Source: Cystobacter ferrugineus (GTDB taxonomy: Bacteria > Myxococcota > Myxococcia > Myxococcales > Myxococcaceae). Taken from it: a stretch of DNA of 64,000 bases. Each line of letters starts with the position of its first letter. Positions within the stretch are counted from its first letter, which is position 1. The stretch is taken from NCBI RefSeq assembly GCF_001887355.1, contig NZ_MPIN01000005.1:490681-554680 (forward strand), given 5' to 3'. The position numbers and the translations under genes are program-made. Positions 9,117-16,265 of this stretch are shown one piece after another. Under the pieces are notes generated by a model. It ran no database searches, had not been told where the DNA came from, and saw only the letters and a program-made list of their open reading frames with translations.

Positions 9117-10133
9117 TCACGGCCGCCAGAACACGATGCGCCGGGAGAGCGCCATGCCGCTCAGGTAGGCGCCCTCGACACGGGAGCCCGAGCACCAGTC
9201 GCCACACGCCCCGAGCCCCCGCTTGTCATCGAAGAGGGCCCCCTCGGTGAGGGAGGGCTCGGCCTGGGCGTAGCGCCAGCGGTGGGCCACGGCCCGCCCC
9301 GGACGGACGTCCACCCCCGCCGCGCGGCGGAACGCCTCGACGAGCAGGGGCGCCACGGCCTCGGGGGTGTCCTCCAGGTGCTCGCGGGAGAACTCCGGGG
9401 TGGCGTGCAGCACCCAGCGCTCGCCCTCGGGCCGGCCCGGCTTGCTGTTGTCCCGGGCGGCCCAGGACAGGGGCGAGCCGTGGATGAAGGCCCCATCCAC
9501 GGGCAGCGGCACGGGCGCGTCGAAGCTCGCCATCACCGACCAGCACGGCTCCATGCGCACGCCCGCCACGCGCGCGGAGAGCTCGGGCGACCCGGCCAGC
9601 AGGGGCACGGCCTGGGGCGCGGGGACGGCGGCCACCACGGCGTGGAAGGCGCCCAGGGCCTGGCCCGTGTCGGACGTGAGCACCCACGCCTCGTGCTCGC
9701 GCCGGACGTGCTCCACCCGCACGCCGCAGCGCACGTCCACACGCGAGGCGAAGGACTGGGCCAGGGCGCTCATGCCGGGGACGCCCACGTAGCGCACCGG
9801 GCCCTCGTTCCTGGGCGTGAGCGTGCCGTTCTCCAGGGTGCCGAAGCGCGCGCGCCACTCGGCGGCGACCCCCTGCTCCACCCACGTCTCCACCTGACGT
9901 TGGAAGCCCTCGTCGCGCGCGGTGAAGTACTGGGCGCCATGATCGAAGCTGCCCCCGGCCTCGTGGCGCGTGGACATCCGGCCCGCGGGGCTCCGGCCCT
10001 TGTCGAAGACCCTCACCGAGAGGCCCATCTCCGTGAGGATCCGGGCGAGCGTGAGGCCCGCGAGTCCCGCGCCGATGACGGCCACACGGGGAAAGCGCGA
10101 GGAGGACAAGTCCGAGGAGATGGAAGAGGCCAT
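9117..10133 (-). CDS. FAD-dependent amine oxidase/renalase-like oxidoreductase
   Basis: A 338-residue protein with an N-terminal dinucleotide-binding fold (VAVIGAGLAGLTLARIL, GxGxxG at 21-26) and the downstream acidic strand VFDKGRSPAGRMSTR. GRMSTR and FDHGAQYFTARD are typical of the renalase-like NAD(P)/FAD group. The C-terminus carries LGACGDWCSGSRVEGAYLSG, the usual second FAD-contacting motif (GD plus VEGA). It probably oxidises a small amine or a reduced nicotinamide species, with the substrate unknown. It is the last gene of a tight minus-strand run after sugE (10-base gap). The unusual N-terminal extension of about 15 residues (MASSISSDLSSSRFP) lacks signal features. Confidence 0.85.
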   Translation of the reverse strand: MASSISSDLSSSRFPRVAVIGAGLAGLTLARILTEMGLSVRVFDKGRSPAGRMSTRHEAGGSFDHGAQYFTARDEGFQRQVETWVEQGVAAEWRARFGTLENGTLTPRNEGPVRYVGVPGMSALAQSFASRVDVRCGVRVEHVRREHEAWVLTSDTGQALGAFHAVVAAVPAPQAVPLLAGSPELSARVAGVRMEPCWSVMASFDAPVPLPVDGAFIHGSPLSWAARDNSKPGRPEGERWVLHATPEFSREHLEDTPEAVAPLLVEAFRRAAGVDVRPGRAVAHRWRYAQAEPSLTEGALFDDKRGLGACGDWCSGSRVEGAYLSGMALSRRIVFWRP

Positions 10134-10143
10134 GCAGTGGCTT

Positions 10144-10470
10144 CTACTGCCCCACTCCGCTGGTGATCTTCAATCCGATGATGGCCACGAGGAGCAGTGC
10201 GAGGAAGAAGACACGCGCGAGGGTCACCGGCTCGTGGAACAGGACGATGCCCAGCACGGCGGCGCCCAGGGCGCCGATGCCCACCCAGACGGCATAGGCG
10301 GTACCGATGGGCAGCGTGCGCACCGAGAGCGACAACAACACCATGCTGGCGGAGAGGGCCACGAGCGTCAGCACCGTGGGCACCACCCGGGTGAAACCCT
10401 CGGTGTATTTGAGCCCGATCGACCAGCCGACCTCGAACAACCCCGCGATGACGAGCATCACCCACGCCAT
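10144..10470 (-). CDS. sugE: SugE/Gdx-type small multidrug resistance transporter
   Basis: A 108-residue protein with four transmembrane helices, the full length for the SMR family. Glu13 in the first helix (AGLFEVGWSIGLKYTEGF) is the conserved proton/substrate-coupling residue. The pattern GLKYTEGFTR and RTLPIGTAYAVWVGIGALGA matches the SugE/Gdx subfamily rather than EmrE. Members of that subfamily export guanidinium or quaternary ammonium ions across the inner membrane in exchange for protons. It lies between rluD and the FAD oxidoreductase in the same direction with gaps of 18 and 10 bases. No guanidine riboswitch could be recognised upstream, where the rluD coding sequence ends immediately. 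Confidence 0.9.
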   Translation of the reverse strand: MAWVMLVIAGLFEVGWSIGLKYTEGFTRVVPTVLTLVALSASMVLLSLSVRTLPIGTAYAVWVGIGALGAAVLGIVLFHEPVTLARVFFLALLLVAIIGLKITSGVGQ

Positions 10471-10488
10471 GACACGCCCTCCCTGGGG

Positions 10489-11436
10489 CTAACGGCCGCG
10501 CAGCACCTGGAGCGCCGCGGTGAAGTCCGGAGGCAGGGGCGCCTCCACACGCACCCCCTTGCCCGTCCGGGGGTGAGGAAACGACAGCTTCCAGGCATGC
10601 AGGGCCTGACGGCCGACGGCCTCCTGCGCGGCCCCGGCCTGGCCCTTGGACTTGCGGCCCGCGCCGTACAGGGCGTCGCCCAGCAGGGGGTGGCCGAGCT
10701 CGGCCAGGTGCACGCGAATCTGGTGCGTGCGGCCGGTGAGCAGATCCACCTCCACCAGCGCGGCGCCCTCGAAGGACTCGAGCACCCGGTACACGGTGAT
10801 GGCGGGCTTGCCCTCCTTCACCTTGCCGGTGAAGCGCTGGCGGTGCACGGGGTGACGGCCGTAGAGCGTTTCGATCCGGCCCTCGGCGGCCTTGGGCGAG
10901 CCGTGCACGAGCGCCAGGTACGTCTTCTCCACGGTGCGCGTCTTGAAGGCCTTCTGCAGCGCCACCAGGGCGGCCTCGTGCTTGGCCACCACCAGGCAGC
11001 CCGTGGTGTCCTTGTCGAGCCGGTGGACGATGCCGGGGCGCAGCTCGCCGCCCACTCCGGACAGGTCCTTCACGCGGTGCAGCAGCGCGTTGACGAGCGT
11101 CCCCGAGGCATGTCCCGCGCCCGGGTGCACCACCATGCCCGCGGCCTTGTCCACCACCACCAGGTCCTTGTCCTCGCGCAGCACCGCGAGGGGCAGCTCC
11201 TCGGCCACCGGCAGGGCGGGCGTGGGGGCGGGGACCACGAGGGTGAGCCGCTCGCCGCCCTTGAGCCGCAGGGAGACCTTGGCGGGCTTGCCGTCGACCT
11301 GGGCGTGACCGGACTCGATGAGGCCCTGCAGGCGCGAGCGGGTGAACTCGGGAAACAGGCGCGCGAGCACTTGATCCAACCGCTCGCCCCGGGCTTCGGG
11401 CGGGGCCAGATGCTCGCGCACGTCGGGGCCTACCAA
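10489..11436 (-). CDS. rluD: RluD-family 23S rRNA pseudouridine synthase
   Basis: A 315-residue protein with an N-terminal S4 RNA-binding domain (about 16-75; GERLDQVLARLFPEFTRSRL) followed by the RluA/RluD catalytic domain. The catalytic motif HRLDKDTTG is at 138-146 with Asp141 as nucleophile. DKDLVVVDKAAGMVVHPG and GRTHQIRVHLAELGHPLLGD are also present. The family isomerises uridines in 23S rRNA (RluD: helix 69) in the cytoplasm. The presence of the S4 domain favours RluD over RluA/RluC, although RluC also carries one. Its start overlaps the end of the upstream 87-residue gene by 7 bases, which suggests translational coupling. Confidence 0.92.
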   Translation of the reverse strand: MVGPDVREHLAPPEARGERLDQVLARLFPEFTRSRLQGLIESGHAQVDGKPAKVSLRLKGGERLTLVVPAPTPALPVAEELPLAVLREDKDLVVVDKAAGMVVHPGAGHASGTLVNALLHRVKDLSGVGGELRPGIVHRLDKDTTGCLVVAKHEAALVALQKAFKTRTVEKTYLALVHGSPKAAEGRIETLYGRHPVHRQRFTGKVKEGKPAITVYRVLESFEGAALVEVDLLTGRTHQIRVHLAELGHPLLGDALYGAGRKSKGQAGAAQEAVGRQALHAWKLSFPHPRTGKGVRVEAPLPPDFTAALQVLRGR

Positions 11437-11693
11437 ATCTTCGACTTCACGTGCGCCTTGGAGCGCAGGACGATGTCGTTGATGGCCCGCTCGAAGAAGT
11501 TCATGCGCTGGAAGATTTCCGGGCTGACGCGGCTCTTGTACAGCTCACGGCCTTCCTCGAGCTCCTCCTTGAGGACCTCGAAGAGGTTGTCCTGCTCGAT
11601 GCCCTTGATGATCTTCTGCTCGTTGTAGAGCGAGATATCCGAAGCAATCGCGCGGGCCAGCCGCATCGCCTTGATCTTTTCTTCTTCCGTCAT
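11430..11693 (-). CDS. Small conserved hypothetical protein
   Basis: An 87-residue, strongly charged and probably fully helical protein (MTEEEKIKAMRLARAIASDI, LFEVLKEELEEGRELYKSRV). No cysteine, signal peptide or membrane segment is present. Its 3' end overlaps the rluD start codon by 7 bases, and the AGAAAGGGCC upstream of its ATG gives a usable ribosome site. It was not assigned to a named family. The tight coupling with rluD suggests conservation as a pair, which is an inference only. Confidence 0.75.
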   Translation of the reverse strand: MTEEEKIKAMRLARAIASDISLYNEQKIIKGIEQDNLFEVLKEELEEGRELYKSRVSPEIFQRMNFFERAINDIVLRSKAHVKSKIW

Positions 11694-11771
11694 TCTGGCC
11701 CTTTCTAGGCACCCCCTCCTGGGGTGTCAACTTCGTTGCCAGGAACAAGCATGAGGGAATGACGTTCCCGC

Positions 11772-13034
11772 TCAGCGCTTTTTCTTGTCCTCCGAGGAAG
11801 CGAGGGCCATGTAGCTGCGCGACACCCGGAGGGGATCCAACCCGAGCTCCCGGGCCATGCTCATCAACATGCCGCGCAGGTAGACGGGCGCGGGGAGCTG
11901 ATCGTAGCGATCCGCCTCGATGTTCTCCACGTGCCGCACGGAGATGCGGGTGCGATCGGCCAGGGAATGCGGCGACAGGTTGCGGCCCTCACGCACCTGA
12001 CGCAGCAGTTCACCGTTGAACTCGGCATCGATCGCGATGTCGACGACCGTCTTGAGGCGGGTGCGCGAGTCGCGCCCCTTCATCGACGCGGGATTGAGCG
12101 GCGACTCAGCGGGGGGGATGGACCCCGCCGGGGGGCTCACCGAGGCCTCGCCGGGCGGTTGACCCGGAGGCGGACGGCTCACGGCGCGCGACGGCTCCGG
12201 CTCGGGACGGGTGGGAGACGGGCGCAACCCCGGACGCGCGGGCAAGGGAGGCGGAATGACGCCACCGTGGCGTCTCACCGGCGCGGAGGGCCGCGCGTGG
12301 ATGACGGGCTTCGTGCCCGCCGGAGGCTCGGGGAGCAGGGCTTCCGGGGGCGGCGGCGGAGGCGGAGTCACCGCCACGGGCGAGGCCTCGACGACGATGG
12401 GGGCCTCCTCCCCCACCGGAGCGGCCTCCAGCATGGCCGTCAGGTCCACCACCACCGAGGCCGCGTCCACCACGGGCGCGGTCTCCTGGGCCACGGGCGC
12501 GGGCTCGACGACGGGGGCCGCTTCCACCACGGGCGCGGCCACCTGCTCCGGCGCGGCCACCCGCGCTGGCGCGGTCTCGGCGACGGGGGCGTCCACCACG
12601 GGCGCGGGCTCGACGGCCGGGGCCGCCGTCACCACCGGCGCGGCCGCCACCGTGCGCGAGTCCTCCACCACCACATCCGTCTCGAGCAGTTCCACGGCCT
12701 CGGCCTCGGAACTCTCGGGGGCCGGCGCCTGGGTGTCGGCCGTGCCCGTGAGGGCCTCGTCCCGCAGCAGGGCCAGCTCCTCCGGAGTCCGCGTCACCCC
12801 GAGCTGCCGGTCGTACTCCAGGCGATCCTCCAGCTTGCAGAGCACGTCGCGGGCCTTGGCGAGGCGCCGATGCAGGGCATCGAGCTGTTCCGGGTCCACC
12901 AGCGTGTACACGGCGATGGAATCCGGCGCGTACGTCTCCATGGCCTGGGTATAGGCGCCGAGGATCTGCGCCTGTGACGCGGAAACGGGAACCTCCAGCA
13001 ATTCGTAATACGACTGTTGCTCGAAGTGGTTCAT
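11772..13034 (-). CDS. J-domain-like / Ala-Pro-rich / RodZ-type HTH protein
   Basis: A 420-residue protein in three parts. Residues 1-80 resemble a J-domain-like helical hairpin (SYYELLEVPVSASQAQILGA then LEDRLEYDRQLG) but without the HPD motif, so Hsp70 stimulation is unlikely. Residues about 95-330 are low-complexity, rich in Ala, Val, Pro and Glu (repeated AAPVVEAAPVVEPAP). Residues about 340-410 form a RodZ/Xre-like helix-turn-helix (GELLRQVREGRNLSPHSLAD; RYDQLPAPVYLRGML). No transmembrane segment follows the HTH, unlike RodZ. The ATG overlaps the stop of the MinD-like gene (ATGA), so the two are translationally coupled. The role is probably in polar or cytoskeletal organisation or in regulation; this is inference. 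Confidence 0.8.
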   Translation of the reverse strand: MNHFEQQSYYELLEVPVSASQAQILGAYTQAMETYAPDSIAVYTLVDPEQLDALHRRLAKARDVLCKLEDRLEYDRQLGVTRTPEELALLRDEALTGTADTQAPAPESSEAEAVELLETDVVVEDSRTVAAAPVVTAAPAVEPAPVVDAPVAETAPARVAAPEQVAAPVVEAAPVVEPAPVAQETAPVVDAASVVVDLTAMLEAAPVGEEAPIVVEASPVAVTPPPPPPPEALLPEPPAGTKPVIHARPSAPVRRHGGVIPPPLPARPGLRPSPTRPEPEPSRAVSRPPPGQPPGEASVSPPAGSIPPAESPLNPASMKGRDSRTRLKTVVDIAIDAEFNGELLRQVREGRNLSPHSLADRTRISVRHVENIEADRYDQLPAPVYLRGMLMSMARELGLDPLRVSRSYMALASSEDKKKR

Positions 13035-14128
13035 GGGGACATCACTCCGTCGAGAGCCAACAAGCGATCGGCGATGCTCTGGATGCCCAGGGCAGAGGGG
13101 GACTCGGGCTTGTCCAGGACGATGGGACGGCGCTTGCGCACCGCGCGCCAGGCCTCGTCGTCGTAGCGGATGGCGCCGAAATCATCCATTTCGAGGCCGA
13201 AGAACTTCTTCCACGCGGACACCACCGCGGCGTTCAGCTTCACGTCCGCGTCCGAGCGAGCCTGATTGAGCACCAGCTTCACGCGGAAGGCGGCCAGTTC
13301 CTTCTCCAGCTTCGCCGCGAGCGTGGGGCTCGTCTGGCGCACGTGCTGGACGATCTCCATCGGCGTGCGGGACGAGCCCTCGCGGGTGGACAGGGCGCGC
13401 TCCACCAGCCGCTCGATGCCGTACTCCGACTCCACCTGCTGCAACCGCCGGAAGAAGGCGGCCTTGACGAAGCGGTAGGCGTTCTCCACCGAGGTGGGCT
13501 CGGGCAGGATCACCAGCACGCCATGGTCGGCGATGATGAAGAAGTCGAGCGTGTTGAAGCTCGAGCCCGCGCCCAGATCGAGGATGAGGTAGTCCACGGA
13601 TTGGGTCTGCAGGCTGCGCAGCAACCGCTGCTTGTGGGCGTACTTGATGTTGGCCGCGTCCAGCACGTCCAGCGCGCCGGCGATCAGCGACAGGTTCGGC
13701 ACGCCCGTGGGCACGATGACGTCCTCCAGCCGCGACTTGGGGCGCAGCAGGAAGTCGGACAGCGTCGCCGTGGGCTGGTTCACGCCCAGACACGTGTGCA
13801 GGTTGGCCCCGCCCAGATCCGCGTCCACCAGCAGCACGCGTTGTCCTCGCGCGGCCAGCGCGACTCCCAGATTGGAGGACACGAGCGATTTGCCGATCCC
13901 GCCCTTGCCTCCTCCCACCGCGATGATGCGGTGGGGGCGGACACGCGCGGTGCCCGTGGGTTCCACGGGAGCGGCGCTGAGAGCGGAAGGCGAGGCTGCG
14001 GAGCGGAGAGAGTTCAAGGCAACCGCATCAAAACCCGTCCTGGGCCGCTCGTCGACTCCCTGACCGGACGGAAAGACCCTTCGCCCTCGGACCCAGGTCG
14101 CCGCCTCGTCGAGCGAACGGGCGACCAC
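13031..14128 (-). CDS. MinD/FlhG-like P-loop ATPase
   Basis: A protein of about 365 residues. The deviant Walker A motif GGGKGGIGKS (72-81), DADLGGANLHTCLG, and the switch region DLGAGSSFNTLDFF place it in the MinD/ParA/FlhG family of dimerising ATPases that position structures in the cell. No obvious membrane-targeting amphipathic helix ends the protein. The first 60 residues are not conserved-looking, and a start further downstream is possible (for example the TTG just before NSLRSAASP). It is translationally coupled to the J-like/HTH protein downstream, which may be its partner. PomZ, the M. xanthus division ATPase, is a relative but not clearly the orthologue. Confidence 0.86.
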   Translation of the reverse strand: MVARSLDEAATWVRGRRVFPSGQGVDERPRTGFDAVALNSLRSAASPSALSAAPVEPTGTARVRPHRIIAVGGGKGGIGKSLVSSNLGVALAARGQRVLLVDADLGGANLHTCLGVNQPTATLSDFLLRPKSRLEDVIVPTGVPNLSLIAGALDVLDAANIKYAHKQRLLRSLQTQSVDYLILDLGAGSSFNTLDFFIIADHGVLVILPEPTSVENAYRFVKAAFFRRLQQVESEYGIERLVERALSTREGSSRTPMEIVQHVRQTSPTLAAKLEKELAAFRVKLVLNQARSDADVKLNAAVVSAWKKFFGLEMDDFGAIRYDDEAWRAVRKRRPIVLDKPESPSALGIQSIADRLLALDGVMSP

Positions 14129-14151
14129 CTGGAATCCGGAGCCCTCCGGTT

Positions 14152-14751
14152 TCAGTCATCGAGCAATTCTACGTTCCAGTACGACGCATCGGCCAGGTTG
14201 AGGAACGGCAACCACTCCCGGTAGGTGACGCGGCGAGACGCGCCGCGAAAGAAGGGCGTCCAGCGGGGCCGGACCGGGGTGCGCAAGAGCTTGATGCCCG
14301 CCTGCTCCGGCGTGCGGCCCCCCTTGCGGAGGTTACAGGGCACGCAGGAGCACACCACGTTCTCCCAGCTCGTCTTGCCTCCCTGGGAGCGGGGCATGAC
14401 GTGGTCCAGGTTCAGCTCCGAGCGCGGGAGCTGCCGGGCGCAGTACTGGCAGGTGTCGTGGTCGCGTGCGTAGATGTTGAGGCGGGAGAAGCGAACCCGA
14501 CCCCGGGGCAGGTACTCGTAGGCGGAGAGCACCACCACCCGGGGGATGCGGATGCGCCGATTCACGGTGCTGATGGAGTCATGGGCGGTGGTGGCACTCA
14601 GGGCCGCCCAGTCGTTGAACTCGTAGAGCCGGTACTGCGAGTCGATGGCCTTGGCCACCCCGAGGTAGAGCAGCAAGACGGCCCGCTTCACCGAGGTGAC
14701 GTGAACAGGCTGATAGTTGCGGTTCAACACCAGAACGGCGCTGTTCAACAT
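14152..14751 (-). CDS. HNH endonuclease
   Basis: A 199-residue protein. Residues 101-140 hold the HNH fold: C101-x2-C104, LDHV (His117), N131 in SWENVVCSC, and the second cysteine pair C136-x2-C139 followed by N140. The N-terminal 95 residues (VLNRNYQPVHVTSVKRAVLL) are typical of the widespread chromosomal HNH family whose role is unclear; it is usually not linked to a restriction system. Its ATG overlaps the end of selA by 7 bases, so it is translationally coupled to selA. Confidence 0.9.
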   Translation of the reverse strand: MLNSAVLVLNRNYQPVHVTSVKRAVLLLYLGVAKAIDSQYRLYEFNDWAALSATTAHDSISTVNRRIRIPRVVVLSAYEYLPRGRVRFSRLNIYARDHDTCQYCARQLPRSELNLDHVMPRSQGGKTSWENVVCSCVPCNLRKGGRTPEQAGIKLLRTPVRPRWTPFFRGASRRVTYREWLPFLNLADASYWNVELLDD

Positions 14752-16163
14752 GGCTGCCTTCCCTGTGAAGCCATGGCAACGGCTTCAGCAACCGGCTCGA
14801 GGTCCTCCTCCGCCAGGCAGCGGACATCGAGAACGACATCCCCGTCCGAGATCCGCCCGATCACCGGAACGTCCGCTTTCCGAAGACATTCCAGAAAAGC
14901 GGCTGGCTGATTGAAATTGAGGACGCACGCGAAAGAAGGCAACCGGGCCGCGGGCATCGCCCCTCCCCCTACCTGTCCGGAAACAGGCGCGACCCGGGCA
15001 TGGATGCCTTTGAGGGCCAACAAGGAGAGCAGCCGCCGCGCGCGCGCTTCCAACACGGGCGCGGGCGTGGTGAGCAGCCGGTAGGTGGGAATCGCCTCCA
15101 GGCAGCCATCCCGGTACAACTCCAGGGTGGCCTCCAGCGCGGCGACCGTCATCTTGTCGACGCGCAGGGCCCGGGTGAGCGGGTGTTGCCGGAGGCGGGC
15201 GAGCAGCGCGGCGCGGCCCACGAGGAGGCCCGCCTGGGGCCCTCCCAGCAGCTTGTCGCCGGAGAAGGCCACCACGTCGGCGCCCGCGGCGACCGTGGCG
15301 GGAACGGTGGGCTCGTGGACGAAGTCCTCGCCCGGCGGGGACACCAGGGCACCCGAGCCCAGGTCCACCAGCACGGGCACGCCGCGCGCGCGGCCGAGCA
15401 CCGCCAGCTCCTTGACCTCCACCTCGGCGGTGAAGCCCACCAGGGCGAAGTTGGAGCGGTGCACCTTCATCAACACACCGGTGTCCGGCGTGAGGGCGGA
15501 CTCATAATCCGAGCGCCGGGTGCGGTTGGTGGTGCCCACCTCCACGAGCCGGGCCCCGGACTGCTTCATCACGTCGGGCACCCGGAAGCCGCCGCCAATC
15601 TCCACCAGCTCACCGCGAGACACGATGGCCTCGCGGCCCGAGGCCAGCGCGGCGAGCATCAACAGCGCCGCGCCCGCGCAGTTGTTCACCACCAGGGCAT
15701 CCTCGGCGCCGGTGAGCTGGGTGAGCAGCTCGACGACGGGGGCGTAGCGGCTGCCCCGCTCGCCCTCCTCCAGGTCATATTCGAGGTTGCAGAAGCCGCG
15801 CGCCACGCTGGCCACGCGCGCCACGGCCTCCAGGGCCAGGGGAGCCCGGCCGAGGTTGGTGTGCAGCACCACCCCGGTGGCGTTGAACACGGGCCTCAGG
15901 TTCGGGGTGGACAGGGCGCGCAGGGCCTCGTCCACGTCCGCGTCCTCGAAGGTGCGCTCCTCGCCCTGGAGCAGCCGCTCACGCACGGACGCCACCGCCA
16001 GACGAAGCGCGGCAACGGCCCGGGCTCGGGGAACGCCCGCCAGACGCGCCTCCAGGGAGGGGCGGCGGAGGAGCTGCTCGATGGAGGGGAGTGCGCGCAG
16101 CCGCGCGTTCTTCCCCCCGTCTTCGGTCGAGGGTGCACCCACGCCCACAAGTGTAAGAGGCAA
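14745..16163 (-). CDS. selA: L-seryl-tRNA(Sec) selenium transferase SelA
   Basis: A 472-residue PLP enzyme that converts seryl-tRNA(Sec) to selenocysteyl-tRNA(Sec) using selenophosphate. The PLP lysine is K304 in AFSGDKLLGGPQAG. Also visible are RALPSIEQLL near the N-terminus, FNATGVVLHTNLGRAPL and NNCAGAALLML, all typical of SelA. The organism therefore probably makes selenoproteins. selB, selC and selD are not in the window. The start at 16163 gives an about 20-residue lead before the conserved RALPSIEQLL; the exact start is uncertain. The HNH gene follows with an overlap. Confidence 0.95.
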   Translation of the reverse strand: MPLTLVGVGAPSTEDGGKNARLRALPSIEQLLRRPSLEARLAGVPRARAVAALRLAVASVRERLLQGEERTFEDADVDEALRALSTPNLRPVFNATGVVLHTNLGRAPLALEAVARVASVARGFCNLEYDLEEGERGSRYAPVVELLTQLTGAEDALVVNNCAGAALLMLAALASGREAIVSRGELVEIGGGFRVPDVMKQSGARLVEVGTTNRTRRSDYESALTPDTGVLMKVHRSNFALVGFTAEVEVKELAVLGRARGVPVLVDLGSGALVSPPGEDFVHEPTVPATVAAGADVVAFSGDKLLGGPQAGLLVGRAALLARLRQHPLTRALRVDKMTVAALEATLELYRDGCLEAIPTYRLLTTPAPVLEARARRLLSLLALKGIHARVAPVSGQVGGGAMPAARLPSFACVLNFNQPAAFLECLRKADVPVIGRISDGDVVLDVRCLAEEDLEPVAEAVAMASQGRQPC

Positions 16164-16265
16164 CGGGCGCGCGCGCCAGCCAACCCCCTTCCCTTCACCT
16201 CGAAGTCACTTCGGGCTCCACCGCCTATCAGGGACAGATGCCCTGAGCCGAGCGCCCTCGCGGGC

